Source: a virus. Taken from it: 25,404 bases of DNA. The translations under genes and the position numbers were made by a program. Position 1 is the first letter of the stretch. Each line of letters begins with the position of its first letter. Shown here piece after piece: positions 8,956 to 15,761 of the stretch. The stretch covers positions 1 to 25,404 of the IMG/VR virus record IMGVR_UViG_3300025000_001427. One strand, given 5' to 3'. The notes below the pieces were generated by a model. It saw only the letters and a program-made list of their open reading frames with translations. It was not told where the DNA came from and did no database searches.

Positions 8956-9681
8956 ATGGGTGTATATGATTCCGCGAAAAGCCTTTACAACCATTTAGGC
9001 CAGCGGTGGACAAACAACGAGACCAACGAGCCATGCACACCGGGCGCGGTGCTGGTCTCATACCGTAACGACTCCTGGCAGGGTGGCGTATTCGGCACTG
9101 TGCGAGGGGCGCTTGATTATCTGTTTAGTAATGCCTTCTCAAACGTTATGACCACGCTCGGAGATATCATTTACGGCGGTGCAAGTGGCGCTCAAACAAG
9201 ACTGCCGGGCGATACATCGAACACGCGCAAGTTCCTGCGTGGACAGGCTTCGGGAGGGGTCGCGCAAGCTCCTGCGTGGGACACTCTAACCACTGCCGAC
9301 TTGCCGAGTAATACCTCAATCCGCTCAATTAGTTACGTGATTGATGGCGGTGGCAGTGCAATCACTACAGGTTCAAAGGGATTCTTGCGGATACCCTTTG
9401 CCGGGACTATCACCGGATGGACGATATTAGCCGATCAATCAGGTTCGATAGTGGTGGATATCCAGAGCAGCACTTATGCAGGATTTCCAACCAACGCAAC
9501 GATATGCGGCACTCATAAGCCTACGCTTAGTTCGGTGCAGAAGAACGAGGATACCGCTCCGGGTACGGGCGGTACACCTATGACGGTTGCCGTTACCGCT
9601 GGCGACATACTGGAGTATATCGTCGATTCCGTGGCTACGGTTACGCGGGTGCTGGTGTCGATAGATATGGTGGTGAGCTAA
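8956..9681 (+). CDS. Tail fibre / receptor-binding protein
   Basis: A 241-aa protein. The start at 8956 is preferred because GAAAGG lies 6-7 nt upstream; the in-frame ATG at 8941 has no ribosome site and abuts the terminator hairpin. Near residues 70-115 is a stretch of the form GDIIYGGASGAQTRLPGDTS followed by KFLRGQASGGVAQAPAW, a pattern widely seen in phage tail-fibre shafts and C-terminal repeats. The remainder is Gly/Ser/Thr-rich, beta-type and short, consistent with a trimeric distal tip. Its stop overlaps the next start by one base, so the two are translationally coupled. The short length suggests either a small fibre or a distal segment carried by another virion protein. The host receptor cannot be predicted. 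Confidence 0.7.
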   Translation: MGVYDSAKSLYNHLGQRWTNNETNEPCTPGAVLVSYRNDSWQGGVFGTVRGALDYLFSNAFSNVMTTLGDIIYGGASGAQTRLPGDTSNTRKFLRGQASGGVAQAPAWDTLTTADLPSNTSIRSISYVIDGGGSAITTGSKGFLRIPFAGTITGWTILADQSGSIVVDIQSSTYAGFPTNATICGTHKPTLSSVQKNEDTAPGTGGTPMTVAVTAGDILEYIVDSVATVTRVLVSIDMVVS

Positions 9682-10361
9682 TGGCATGGTCTGCGAGAAC
9701 GTCTACAACAGCGGCGAAAGCTGGCGGTGCGCCAAGCCTTAAGATAACTAAGCCCACAGGAACAGCAGATGGCGATTTGATGGTATTGGCGCTTACCCTG
9801 TCTGCTGCTAATACGCCTACTATGCCTGCTGGTTGGACATTGTTAGAAACCGTGGCTGCTAATGGCGTGTACCTGAAAGTATACTACAAGGTTGCTGCCA
9901 GCGAAGCGGCTGACTATACCATATCAGGGTTGCCGTTTGCGAGCACTGGCGGCGCTGGCTTGATATCTCTCTACGGCGAAACCCTGACGGCTACACCGTT
10001 TGACAAAGACGGTGTGCAGAGCAATTCATTTGCCGCTAGTCCTGCAACAGTATCGACGCCATCTCTGGCTAGTGTCTCTGCCGGGAATGCGGTAATCACG
10101 GTGTTTGCGTCATCGTCCTTATTGTCGAGCGTCTCCCAATCGCCTCCATCCGGGGAGACCGAGCTAGTTGATGTTATATTCGCGGCAAGGCACTTGGCTA
10201 TCAATTACGAGACACAGGCGGCCAGTGGAGCGACAGGCGCAAAATCAGCGACTTTGACGGCTGTAGGCGGAGTTAGCACTACCTACGACTATGGATACAT
10301 AGCGTCTTTCAATGCTGTGGCTGCGGCTGCTGTCTCGCGGTCACAAGGCTATATTTTCTAG
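9681..10361 (+). CDS. Fibre- or decoration-type beta-sandwich virion protein
   Basis: A 226-aa protein with a TAATG overlap with the fibre gene. It contains PTGTADGDLMVLAL (about residue 24), MPAGWTLLE (about 48) and VYYKVAASEAADYT (about 66). This layout recurs in phage tail appendage and structural proteins with an Ig-like or jelly-roll fold. The sequence is strongly biased to Ala, Ser, Thr and Gly, with no catalytic motif. It ends in a short Gln-Gly-Tyr-Ile-Phe tail. Placed directly after the fibre, it is probably a fibre tip, an adhesin accessory or a decoration protein. Family assignment is by pattern memory and should be taken as moderate. Confidence 0.6.
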   Translation: MAWSARTSTTAAKAGGAPSLKITKPTGTADGDLMVLALTLSAANTPTMPAGWTLLETVAANGVYLKVYYKVAASEAADYTISGLPFASTGGAGLISLYGETLTATPFDKDGVQSNSFAASPATVSTPSLASVSAGNAVITVFASSSLLSSVSQSPPSGETELVDVIFAARHLAINYETQAASGATGAKSATLTAVGGVSTTYDYGYIASFNAVAAAAVSRSQGYIF

Positions 10362-10371
10362 GAGGTATTCT

Positions 10372-10725
10372 ATGTTAGAGAAATCGGTTGAAACCGTGTA
10401 TGGGGATAGTGCGATTTATTGGAGTATAACCACGATCAACGTCGACGTTCCGACTATGACGGCGGTGGTCATCCTGGGCGGGTGGACGAGTCAAGTGTAT
10501 TTCGCCGAAGGTAGGCCGCCGATCACGTTCCAAGAGTTTCGATTCACGCCGGACAACCTGCCGGGCGCAAATGAGCTATGGGGGCTGGCACTTGGGGTGC
10601 TCGAACAGGGGATACAGGCCGATATCGCATGGAATCCCCCGCCTGTCGAGGAAGTTGTTCCTGTTGAGCCAATCATCGAAACTGTTATCGAGCCTCCCGT
10701 GGAGACTACCGAAACCGTGGAGTAA
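10372..10725 (+). CDS. Small acidic late protein of unknown function
   Basis: A 117-aa protein. The ATG at 10372 follows GGAGG (10361-10365) with good spacing. The body is mixed beta with aromatic residues (IYWSITTINV, FAEGRPPITFQEFRF), then LPGANELWGLALGVLEQGI. The last 30 residues are a Pro/Glu/Val/Thr tail (PPPVEEVVPVEP...). No transmembrane segment or catalytic motif is visible. It lies between the fibre genes and the lysis cassette, so a tail-fibre assembly or minor virion role is possible. I do not recognise the family. Confidence 0.6.
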   Translation: MLEKSVETVYGDSAIYWSITTINVDVPTMTAVVILGGWTSQVYFAEGRPPITFQEFRFTPDNLPGANELWGLALGVLEQGIQADIAWNPPPVEEVVPVEPIIETVIEPPVETTETVE

Positions 10726-10787
10726 CATCAGTGCAATCGCCACACGGCGTTTACATACCAAAAATCTACACACATGAGGTTACGATC

Positions 10788-10988
10788 ATGACGGACAGCG
10801 ATCAGAGATTAGCAAGGATTGAGGGCAAGATCGACACACTGGTGGAACACAGCACAGTCACACGCGCAACACAGGCGGCGCACAATGAGCGGATCAAGAT
10901 GCTGGAAACCGCTGCTCGTTGGGTAGCTGGGATTCTGGCGTCAATGCTGGCGGGGTTGGGGCTGCATTTCACAATAGGGAAATCATAG
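10788..10988 (+). CDS. XhlA-like lysis-associated membrane protein
   Basis: A 66-aa protein starting at 10788, with GAGG 8 nt upstream; a longer in-frame start at 10731 lacks a ribosome site. Residues 4-40 form a charged coiled coil (RLARIEGKIDTLVEH, NERIKMLETAARW), followed by one membrane segment (about 43-62, VAGILASMLAGLGLHFTIG). This coiled coil plus C-terminal TM plan is that of hemolysin XhlA-type proteins, which sit beside holins in phage lysis cassettes. It is the first of four lysis-region genes. It probably anchors or tunes the holin at the cytoplasmic membrane. Confidence 0.65.
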   Translation: MTDSDQRLARIEGKIDTLVEHSTVTRATQAAHNERIKMLETAARWVAGILASMLAGLGLHFTIGKS

Positions 10989-11000
10989 GAGGTTAGACAC

Positions 11001-11225
11001 ATGAACAAATCAACGGCATATAGGATGGCTGCAACAGCGGCTAAAACCTTCTTCTCTGCGGTGATACCATTGCTGATTATCGCCTTGGAGTCGGGGCAGG
11101 ATATCACGGCAAAAGTGGTGTGGCTACCCGCCGCCATAGCAGGGGTTAAGGCGCTCTGGAAGTGGTACGAATTGACTGGTATTAGCAAAGATGGGGAGGC
11201 TGTAAATGAAGATCAAACCGTTTAA
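11001..11225 (+). CDS. Candidate holin
   Basis: A 74-aa protein whose ATG follows a near-perfect AGGAGG (10987-10992). Two hydrophobic segments are visible: about residues 12-30 (ATAAKTFFSAVIPLLIIAL) and about 38-56 (KVVWLPAAIAGVKALWKW). A charged C-terminal tail (KDGEAVNEDQ) follows. Size, two TM segments, the charged tail and the position between an XhlA-like gene and the amidase are those of a small phage holin, which forms the membrane lesion that starts lysis. The last 20 bases overlap the next gene. Confidence 0.65.
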   Translation: MNKSTAYRMAATAAKTFFSAVIPLLIIALESGQDITAKVVWLPAAIAGVKALWKWYELTGISKDGEAVNEDQTV

Positions 11226-11418
11226 AAAGAATGTGCTGGGTATCAAAGTGACAATCGGCTCTCGCAGGATTCGCGAAGCTGTCACCAATCTAGTAGACCA
11301 GATCAACACCGACAAGCTGACCAAGTACCTGTGCAGCGAGGGCGTACCCGACGAGTACGCGCAGAAGGCGGCGCTGGGCGTCAAGGCGTGGCTGGTCAAG
11401 GAAATCACGGAGGAATAG
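11206..11418 (+). CDS. Small protein of unknown function in lysis cassette
   Basis: A 70-aa protein. The ATG at 11206 lies inside the holin gene and follows GGGGAGG (11192-11198). It is basic at the N-terminus (MKIKPFKKNVLGIKV), then helical (RIREAVTNLVDQINTDKLTKYL and AQKAALGVKAWLVKEITEE). There is no membrane segment and no signal peptide. The next gene, the amidase, starts 2 nt after its stop, so the two are probably coupled. An antiholin or a small accessory protein are possible roles, but no family was recognised. Confidence 0.6.
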   Translation: MKIKPFKKNVLGIKVTIGSRRIREAVTNLVDQINTDKLTKYLCSEGVPDEYAQKAALGVKAWLVKEITEE

Positions 11419-11419
11419 C

Positions 11420-11878
11420 ATGAAACCCAAGGCTATCGTAGTCCACACATCAGCGTCAACGTGGGGCGATGCGGCGGCAATCCGAAGCTGGCACACGGCG
11501 AAAGGCTGGGTAGACATCGGCTATCATGCGGTGATCCTGAACGGCCACCGAACATCGAAAGCGGCATATCTCGCGGTGCTGGATGGCAAGATCGAACCGG
11601 GCAGGGCAGAGAACCGGGTAGGCTCACACTGCAAGAGTGACGGGATGAACTACAAGGCACTCGGAGTATGTTTGGTCGGTATGCCGGGGCAGGGTGGATA
11701 TCCGACAAGGCGTCAACTTGATGCACTGGTGCATTACTGCGTTGTGAAATGCAGACAGTACAACATACCCGCATCGGCAATCACACAGCACAGCGACCAT
11801 GAACCGGGTAAGCCGCTTTGTGCTTCGCTGAACATGCACGAGATCCGTTTGAAAGTGATGGCAAAACTCAAGGGTTAA
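11420..11878 (+). CDS. N-acetylmuramoyl-L-alanine amidase endolysin (T7 lysozyme type)
   Basis: A 152-aa protein. Its ribosome site (GGAGG) lies within the end of the previous gene. The layout follows the amidase-2/PGRP family: VVHTSAS with H9, SWHTAKGWVDIGYH with Y35, GSHCKSDGMNYKALGVCLVG (about 68-87), and QHSDHEPGKPLCAS with H124, K131 and C134. By analogy with T7 lysozyme, H9, H124 and C134 bind zinc, and Y35 and K131 assist catalysis. The length equals that of T7 lysozyme (151 aa). There is no signal peptide or SAR anchor, so release depends on the holin. It cleaves the bond between MurNAc and L-Ala in peptidoglycan. It is the last rightward late gene before the convergent integrase. Confidence 0.92.
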   Translation: MKPKAIVVHTSASTWGDAAAIRSWHTAKGWVDIGYHAVILNGHRTSKAAYLAVLDGKIEPGRAENRVGSHCKSDGMNYKALGVCLVGMPGQGGYPTRRQLDALVHYCVVKCRQYNIPASAITQHSDHEPGKPLCASLNMHEIRLKVMAKLKG

Positions 11879-11980
11879 AGGTCTCGAAAAAGTTGCTAGA
11901 CCGTCCGCATGTGGAGTTGCCGGGGTGGAAACGGTTCGTGTAATGGTCTCGAATCCGCCACCTTTAGAATCCACTCAACT

Positions 11981-12034
11981 TAAGTTGTGCCAACCTTACA
12001 ATACTTTCCTGCTGTGTACGGTTGGCACAACGTA
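11981..12034. other. Candidate attP site for the serine integrase
   Basis: GTTGTGCCAACC (11984-11995) and GGTTGGCACAAC (12020-12031) form a perfect 12-bp inverted repeat. Two further pairs after one mismatch extend the arms. The spacer is 24 nt, so the dyad centre falls between 12007 and 12008 with a central TC. Total span, even centre and outer-arm placement match attP sites of large serine recombinases. The site ends a few bases from the integrase stop codon. The spacer is too long for a normal terminator and no T-run follows. Confidence 0.6.
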
Positions 12035-12036
12035 TT

Positions 12037-13497
12037 TTACCGCGTCCCAGGTGCATATTTACGGAGTGGGCCTTCCACTCTCACTGTACCTAGTCCTATC
12101 GTGGTGGACATTTCCAGCCACAAGGGGCGTTCGCCGGTGTTCACGATCAGCCTCGCTCCGAGTATCAGCAGCAATTGCCTCTTAGCCTCTACGGGTGCAT
12201 CCATCCACACCTCTCCAGCGTCACGAATCAACACCTGTGCTTGTTCTGCGGTGATATGTTGCGGCTGCATCTCGGGCTTATTCACCGGGACAATCTGCGC
12301 GTCGATCTCTCCAATCCTCCGTATCAATTCCCCATCGTCAATCAATCCCAACTCATGTTGCCTTAGTACCGCTGTGCGCCTTGCCTCTAATCGCTCATGC
12401 GTGGAATACTGCGCGGGCTTCGATTCCAGTGGCTCAATGTCCACCATGTCGGATGCCAGCGTATCGGGCGCGTTCTCGATCAGCTTCACTAACGCCTCTT
12501 TCACCAGCCAGTCAAGCCACTTCTCCGAGACGCGTTTTGCGTCACACACCCCAAGCTTACGCGACTTGCAGCGCCAGCCACGGCAGGGATCGGCTTCCTG
12601 TGGCCGCGAGTCGTTGGAGTTCAGCATATCTCCGCATCGGCTACAAAAGAGCAGACCGGAATAGGTTCGGGTAGTGCCGTGTTGCCTCGGCTTAAACTCG
12701 CGCTTGCGAACAAGGAGTGAGTCGGCTTGTTGCAGGAGTTCATCCGGTAGAATCTTCTCGATGATACCGGACCCGTCAAAGGTTTCTTCTCTCATCGACA
12801 GCATCTGCCTATAGGCGCGAGAGCGGAGCATGTGAAACAGCGTCCGCGGGTGCCATAGTGAGTTCTTCGACGTGGGTATGCCCTGCGCGTTCAGCGTCCG
12901 GGCGGCAAGTGAGACATTTCCGTTACACTCCACGAATATTCGAAAGATCGTCACCACATCGGCGGCGCGTTCGTTTGCCGTGACCATACCCGTCTCGGTG
13001 CTGTAGGTGAGGCCAAGAGGCGCCATGCCTCCCGGCCATTTGCCTTGCATGGCGTTGGCCTTGTTGTGCTCACGGATACGCATCCCCAGTTGCTTCGATT
13101 CAAACTCTCGCAGTTCTCGGAGTACGCCGTGGAGCAGGTTGCCGTGTGGGGTGCTTCGGTCGTAACCGTCTCTCACGCTGATAACGTTGCATCGGTGTTT
13201 GTCGAGCAGTGCCAGTGTGACTACCTCGTTGAATGAGCCTCGGAAAGCGCGGTCGAACGACAGCACAAGGATGGCGTCGAAGTCCCTCCGAGTCGCAATA
13301 ACATCAGCGAGTAGCCTAGACCCGGAAGGTCGGCGCTCAAATGGGATCTTCGATGCTGATACGTCCTCGTCCACATACTCGCGGATTATGGTTAGGCCGT
13401 GGGCGGCGGCATACTCGCGGCAGAGTGTGGCCTGGGTGATGGTGGAATCTTCTTGTAAGTCGGTGCTTGCTCTCAGATATAAAACGCAACGTGTCAT
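12037..13497 (-). CDS. int: Large serine recombinase / phage integrase
   Basis: A 486-aa protein. The N-terminal resolvase domain (about 1-150) has YLRAST with catalytic S11 and R9, DEDVSAS, FERRPSGSRLL, and the LSFDRAFRG motif (R83, R86). A recombinase domain follows (KWPGGMAPLGLTY, about 153-165). A zinc ribbon with C285, C288, C310 and C318 comes next, then a coiled coil (about 368-402). This is the standard order for large serine integrases of temperate phages, which join attP to attB without needing long homology. The ATG at 13497 has no clear ribosome site, so expression may be low or regulated. It is convergent with the amidase and carries a candidate attP directly after its stop. No excision directionality factor was identified, though a small early gene could serve. 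Confidence 0.93.
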   Translation of the reverse strand: MTRCVLYLRASTDLQEDSTITQATLCREYAAAHGLTIIREYVDEDVSASKIPFERRPSGSRLLADVIATRRDFDAILVLSFDRAFRGSFNEVVTLALLDKHRCNVISVRDGYDRSTPHGNLLHGVLRELREFESKQLGMRIREHNKANAMQGKWPGGMAPLGLTYSTETGMVTANERAADVVTIFRIFVECNGNVSLAARTLNAQGIPTSKNSLWHPRTLFHMLRSRAYRQMLSMREETFDGSGIIEKILPDELLQQADSLLVRKREFKPRQHGTTRTYSGLLFCSRCGDMLNSNDSRPQEADPCRGWRCKSRKLGVCDAKRVSEKWLDWLVKEALVKLIENAPDTLASDMVDIEPLESKPAQYSTHERLEARRTAVLRQHELGLIDDGELIRRIGEIDAQIVPVNKPEMQPQHITAEQAQVLIRDAGEVWMDAPVEAKRQLLLILGARLIVNTGERPLWLEMSTTIGLGTVRVEGPLRKYAPGTR

Positions 13498-13557
13498 TGG
13501 TATGGTTCAGCTTTCGTTTTGGTTGTAGCTCAATCGCGCCACACACGGCGAGAAACA

Positions 13558-13600
13558 GCCTCTACCCCCATCGGATGGCCACTGTGACAGGGGTAGAGGC
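13558..13600 (-). terminator. Strong inverted repeat, likely leftward terminator
   Basis: GCCTCTACCCC (13558-13568) pairs perfectly with GGGGTAGAGGC (13590-13600) across a 21-nt loop. Read leftward it is followed by TGTTTCTC. It lies just after the stop of the leftward membrane gene (13636) and before the integrase start, so it could end the repressor transcript ahead of int. The odd loop length makes it a poorer attP than 11981-12034. Confidence 0.5.
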
Positions 13601-13635
13601 GTAGAATCGCGAACATGGGCGCTTTAGTCACGGAT

Positions 13636-14367
13636 TTAGACAATGTTAACATCGGTTGGCAATTCTGCAACTGTGTGTTTCGCCGAGATAATCAATGCGC
13701 CCACAACAACAATCGGCATGACGATGGCCTCAAAGTCATTGATTCGCCCGGCGATACCAAGTATCCATACCAACCAAGTCGCCTGATAGGCGCATTCGTT
13801 TGCACGATTCCACGCTAGCCAAAATATACAAATATACAACGCTATTCGCGAAAGTTGAAGCAACCAAGCAAACTCTATGGCGGCGTCTTTTAAAACCGCC
13901 TTGAGCAATAGAACAATCGCTATATAAGCTGCTACTGCGAGCAGCATTCCAAATACAAATGCGCTTTTCTCCATATCTATCATTATGCTTCGCATCGGAG
14001 AAGAAACGTCATATGATGATGAACGAGGGAAATTGTCAGGTAATCGAATCCGTATGAAAGGGTACATTAGAATGCTGCCAACTTTCTCGGATATGCCTAA
14101 TGTTGCCAGAGCCAGGCCAATAATGCAGATCAATAGGCCGTACTGCCAGTTTAGCACCAGGATAGCTAATTTCAATAGATTATCTGTGACGTAGAATAGT
14201 AACCAAACCCATGCTGGGACTGGCAATATTTCTTTTGGCAAGACACCAGTGTTCTTGTGTTGGTCAATTCTCTTGATATATGTATCTGCCGAAGTGGTGA
14301 AAAGAAAAGCAATCGTGAGCCATCCCAACAACGGTGATTGGAATGCTGCAAGTAAGCGATGTTCCAC
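13636..14367 (-). CDS. Multi-pass membrane protein in lysogeny block
   Basis: A 243-aa protein starting with GTG at 14367, 7 nt after AAAGGAG. About six hydrophobic segments are visible: about 12-26, 46-70, 75-92, 135-158, 165-185 and 197-232. No signal peptide is evident. A charged, Ser-rich stretch (RLPDNFPRSSSYDVSSPMRS) lies between the third and fourth segments. I do not recognise the family. It is leftward, downstream of the repressor and the zinc-domain gene, in the region where temperate phages keep genes expressed from the prophage. Superinfection exclusion or another lysogenic-conversion role is plausible but inferred. AT content looks higher than in the flanking late genes, which fits a laterally acquired cargo gene. 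Confidence 0.6.
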   Translation of the reverse strand: MEHRLLAAFQSPLLGWLTIAFLFTTSADTYIKRIDQHKNTGVLPKEILPVPAWVWLLFYVTDNLLKLAILVLNWQYGLLICIIGLALATLGISEKVGSILMYPFIRIRLPDNFPRSSSYDVSSPMRSIMIDMEKSAFVFGMLLAVAAYIAIVLLLKAVLKDAAIEFAWLLQLSRIALYICIFWLAWNRANECAYQATWLVWILGIAGRINDFEAIVMPIVVVGALIISAKHTVAELPTDVNIV

Positions 14368-14395
14368 GCCTTTACTCCTTTAGGTGCTGAACTTC

Positions 14396-14728
14396 TCATA
14401 TAGGATCTGATATAGGGTTTACTATTGGGTCTGGCACAATATTTCTGAGATCTTCTAGCGGGTCGGGCATTATGTTCCCCAATATGCTGTAGCACTTACT
14501 ACACCGCCTGTAATGCTTGCGGATTGCAGCAGCTCTGCGAATCGGTATCTTGCTGTGCCTTAGAGAACTGCACGAACCACGATGATAACATTCCCCGGTT
14601 CGTGTGATGTATACAATTGGCGTTTTGGTGTCAGCTTTGGCCCGACCATAAAGGACGTATGTAAAGCTGATGATGAGTAGGAGTATTGCAACTGCAAGTA
14701 GTGCGTGAGTCGAACGTCTGTGTTGCAT
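14396..14728 (-). CDS. Membrane-anchored protein with Ada-like zinc-binding domain
   Basis: A 110-aa protein. The start at 14728 is chosen because AAGGAG lies 10 nt upstream and a membrane segment follows at once (ALLAVAILLLIISFTYVLYG, about residues 9-28); a longer frame to 14857 lacks support. After a linker comes VYITRTGECYHRGSC..., then LRHSKIPIRRAAA and YRRCSKC. The family pattern is Y-H-x(3)-C-x(2)-L, then I-P-I, then C-x(2)-C. This small zinc-binding module resembles the Ada N-terminal type and is found at the ends of nucleases and cell-surface proteins. The C-terminus has a repeated PDP motif. The TM plus zinc domain suggests a surface or periplasm-facing factor, possibly altering infection of the lysogen (inferred). 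Confidence 0.65.
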   Translation of the reverse strand: MQHRRSTHALLAVAILLLIISFTYVLYGRAKADTKTPIVYITRTGECYHRGSCSSLRHSKIPIRRAAAIRKHYRRCSKCYSILGNIMPDPLEDLRNIVPDPIVNPISDPI

Positions 14729-14780
14729 AGTGCATGTTCTCCTTGGTTGCGTATACGACGAGCCTACGGCCCGGTATTGC

Positions 14781-15302
14781 CTATAGAAGATCTTCGGGCA
14801 GTAAGCGCACGTGTTTGAAATCTTCGTACATTCTGACGATCGAGAGCTTGGCCTCAATGGGGAGTTTTTTCATTACTGAGCTGCCAAACTTAACGGATTT
14901 GTCTGAACGAACATATTCAAAAGCAAGTTCGATCTTGCCCGTGCGTGTCTGCGCCTTGTTGATGGCACGCAGGACGGTTGGGGGAATCGCCGTATAAGTG
15001 GCTTTGGGTTCGGCGACCTTGTCTGCTAACTGCGCGATCTGGTCTTGAAGTTTCTCCATTTGGTCTTGAACTGTGAAATCTCTATGGAGGACGGCCTCTT
15101 CACGCAGGAAGTACTCTACGGGGTGCCGCGTGATAATGGCATAATCTTCCAGATCGTCAATGCCGGGCGTGCGTGTGCCGTTCCACCAGCGACGTACCAA
15201 CGCGCCGGTTTTGTGTAATCGTTTCCCTATTTGTTCAGAAGAGAGTTCGGCGGCCTCTGCGGCCTCCCTCATCCTCTTCGCTCTCCATTCAATTTCTGGC
15301 AT
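14781..15302 (-). CDS. XRE-family phage repressor candidate
   Basis: A 173-aa protein. The start at 15302 is chosen because a consensus -10 (TATAAT) lies only about 20 nt upstream, with GGGGAAG between; an earlier ATG at 15335 would lie upstream of that -10. Residues about 5-62 form a helix-turn-helix: RAKRMREAAEAAELSSEQIG, then KRLHKTGALVRRWWNGTRTPGI..., then HPVEYFLRE. A coiled-coil linker (about 75-95) leads to a helical C-terminus ending KLSIVRMYEDFKHVRLL. There is no LexA/S24 peptidase domain and no ImmA-type protease neighbour, so induction by self-cleavage looks unlikely. It is divergent from the early operon, with operator-like repeats in between, as expected of the lysogeny regulator. 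Confidence 0.75.
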   Translation of the reverse strand: MPEIEWRAKRMREAAEAAELSSEQIGKRLHKTGALVRRWWNGTRTPGIDDLEDYAIITRHPVEYFLREEAVLHRDFTVQDQMEKLQDQIAQLADKVAEPKATYTAIPPTVLRAINKAQTRTGKIELAFEYVRSDKSVKFGSSVMKKLPIEAKLSIVRMYEDFKHVRLLPEDLL

Positions 15303-15320
15303 ATCCACTTCCCCGTATAG

Positions 15321-15349
15321 ATTATAACAGGCCATTACAAGCACCTCAA
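15321..15349 (-). promoter_or_regulatory. Leftward repressor promoter
   Basis: On the - strand, TTGAGG (15344-15349) and a perfect TATAAT (15321-15326) are separated by 17 bp. Transcription would start about 15314, immediately before the GGGGAAG and ATG of the repressor, giving a very short leader. Confidence 0.6.
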
Positions 15350-15378
15350 ACAATTTTAAAGCATTTTTGAAAAAAGAC

Positions 15379-15407
15379 TTGACAAAGCTGTGACTCTAAG
15401 GTACACT
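15379..15407 (+). promoter_or_regulatory. Rightward early promoter
   Basis: TTGACA (15379-15384), a 17-bp spacer and TACACT (15402-15407) make a strong sigma70-like promoter reading into the early operon. The -10 lies inside the first operator-like repeat (15389-15416), so a bound repressor would block it. Confidence 0.75.
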
Positions 15408-15416
15408 ACCTGTGAC
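15389..15416 (+). repeat. Operator-like repeat 1
   Basis: A 28-bp element that begins TGTGACTCTAAGG and ends TGTGAC. It matches 15451-15478 at 26 of 28 positions. It contains the palindrome AGGTA-CAC-TACCT, centred over the -10 of the rightward promoter. This is a likely binding site of the repressor or of a Cro-like protein. Confidence 0.65.
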
Positions 15417-15450
15417 GCTAACGAAAAGCGTTTATTATTTTGGTTTCGGG

Positions 15451-15478
15451 TGTGACTCTAAGGTACACTGCCCGTGAC
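15451..15478 (+). repeat. Operator-like repeat 2
   Basis: The second 28-bp copy, 62 bp downstream in the same orientation, differs at two positions that weaken the inner palindrome (TGCCC instead of TACCT). It lies in the leader, 12 nt before the first early gene. It could be a lower-affinity operator that acts as a roadblock or for cooperative looping. Confidence 0.6.
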
Positions 15479-15490
15479 CAAGGAAAGGCA

Positions 15491-15715
15491 ATGCACATGA
15501 GTATAAGCAAGGAAGACCTGGCTTTCATTCAAGAAGTTGATAAGCAACTCCAAGAAACCGGATCGCTTTCAAGAGTTGTGATGCACAAAGAGAACGGCGA
15601 AATCATGCCGTACGAGACCCTTTATAGCCGATTAGTGACTGCCGGTTACGAAATCGAGACAAGCAGGCGCCTAGTACCCAAGAAACCTGCACCCGATCTT
15701 GATTCGGCGGCCTAA
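15491..15715 (+). CDS. First early gene, Cro-position protein of unknown family
   Basis: A 74-aa protein, or 72 aa if the ATG at 15497 is used; the AAGGAAAGG at 15480-15488 suits either. The sequence is charged and largely helical: SKEDLAFIQEVDKQLQETGS, then MPYETLYSRLVTAGYEIETSRRL, and a Pro/Ala tail. No canonical helix-turn-helix is obvious. It is the first gene after the repressor-controlled rightward promoter, the usual place of a Cro-type antirepressor, an excisionase or a directionality factor. Its role is therefore suggested by place only. Confidence 0.6.
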   Translation: MHMSISKEDLAFIQEVDKQLQETGSLSRVVMHKENGEIMPYETLYSRLVTAGYEIETSRRLVPKKPAPDLDSAA

Positions 15716-15761
15716 CCCAGTATACCGCACAGGGACGCTGTTTCATGAATCTAAATCACCC

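Noticed and set aside
8956-10361. Diversity-generating retroelement acting on the fibre genes
   Set aside because: No reverse transcriptase gene and no template/variable repeat pair were found in the window.
11880-11953. Repeated GGTCTCGAA and the GGTCT/AGACC hairpin after the amidase
   Set aside because: The repeat is only 9 bp and the stem 5 bp with a 13-nt loop and no T-run; too weak to call a terminator or binding site.
11930-11965. tRNA-like 3' end (GGTCTCGAATCCGCCACC)
   Set aside because: The T-arm does not pair and no acceptor or anticodon stem can be formed with the upstream bases.
11987-12664. 225-aa + strand open frame opposite the integrase
   Set aside because: The integrase frame has a full domain set; this frame has no recognisable domain and runs through the candidate attP.
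13558-13600. Second inverted repeat near the integrase as attP
   Set aside because: The odd 21-nt spacer has no central dinucleotide and it lies after a leftward gene, so a terminator is the simpler explanation.
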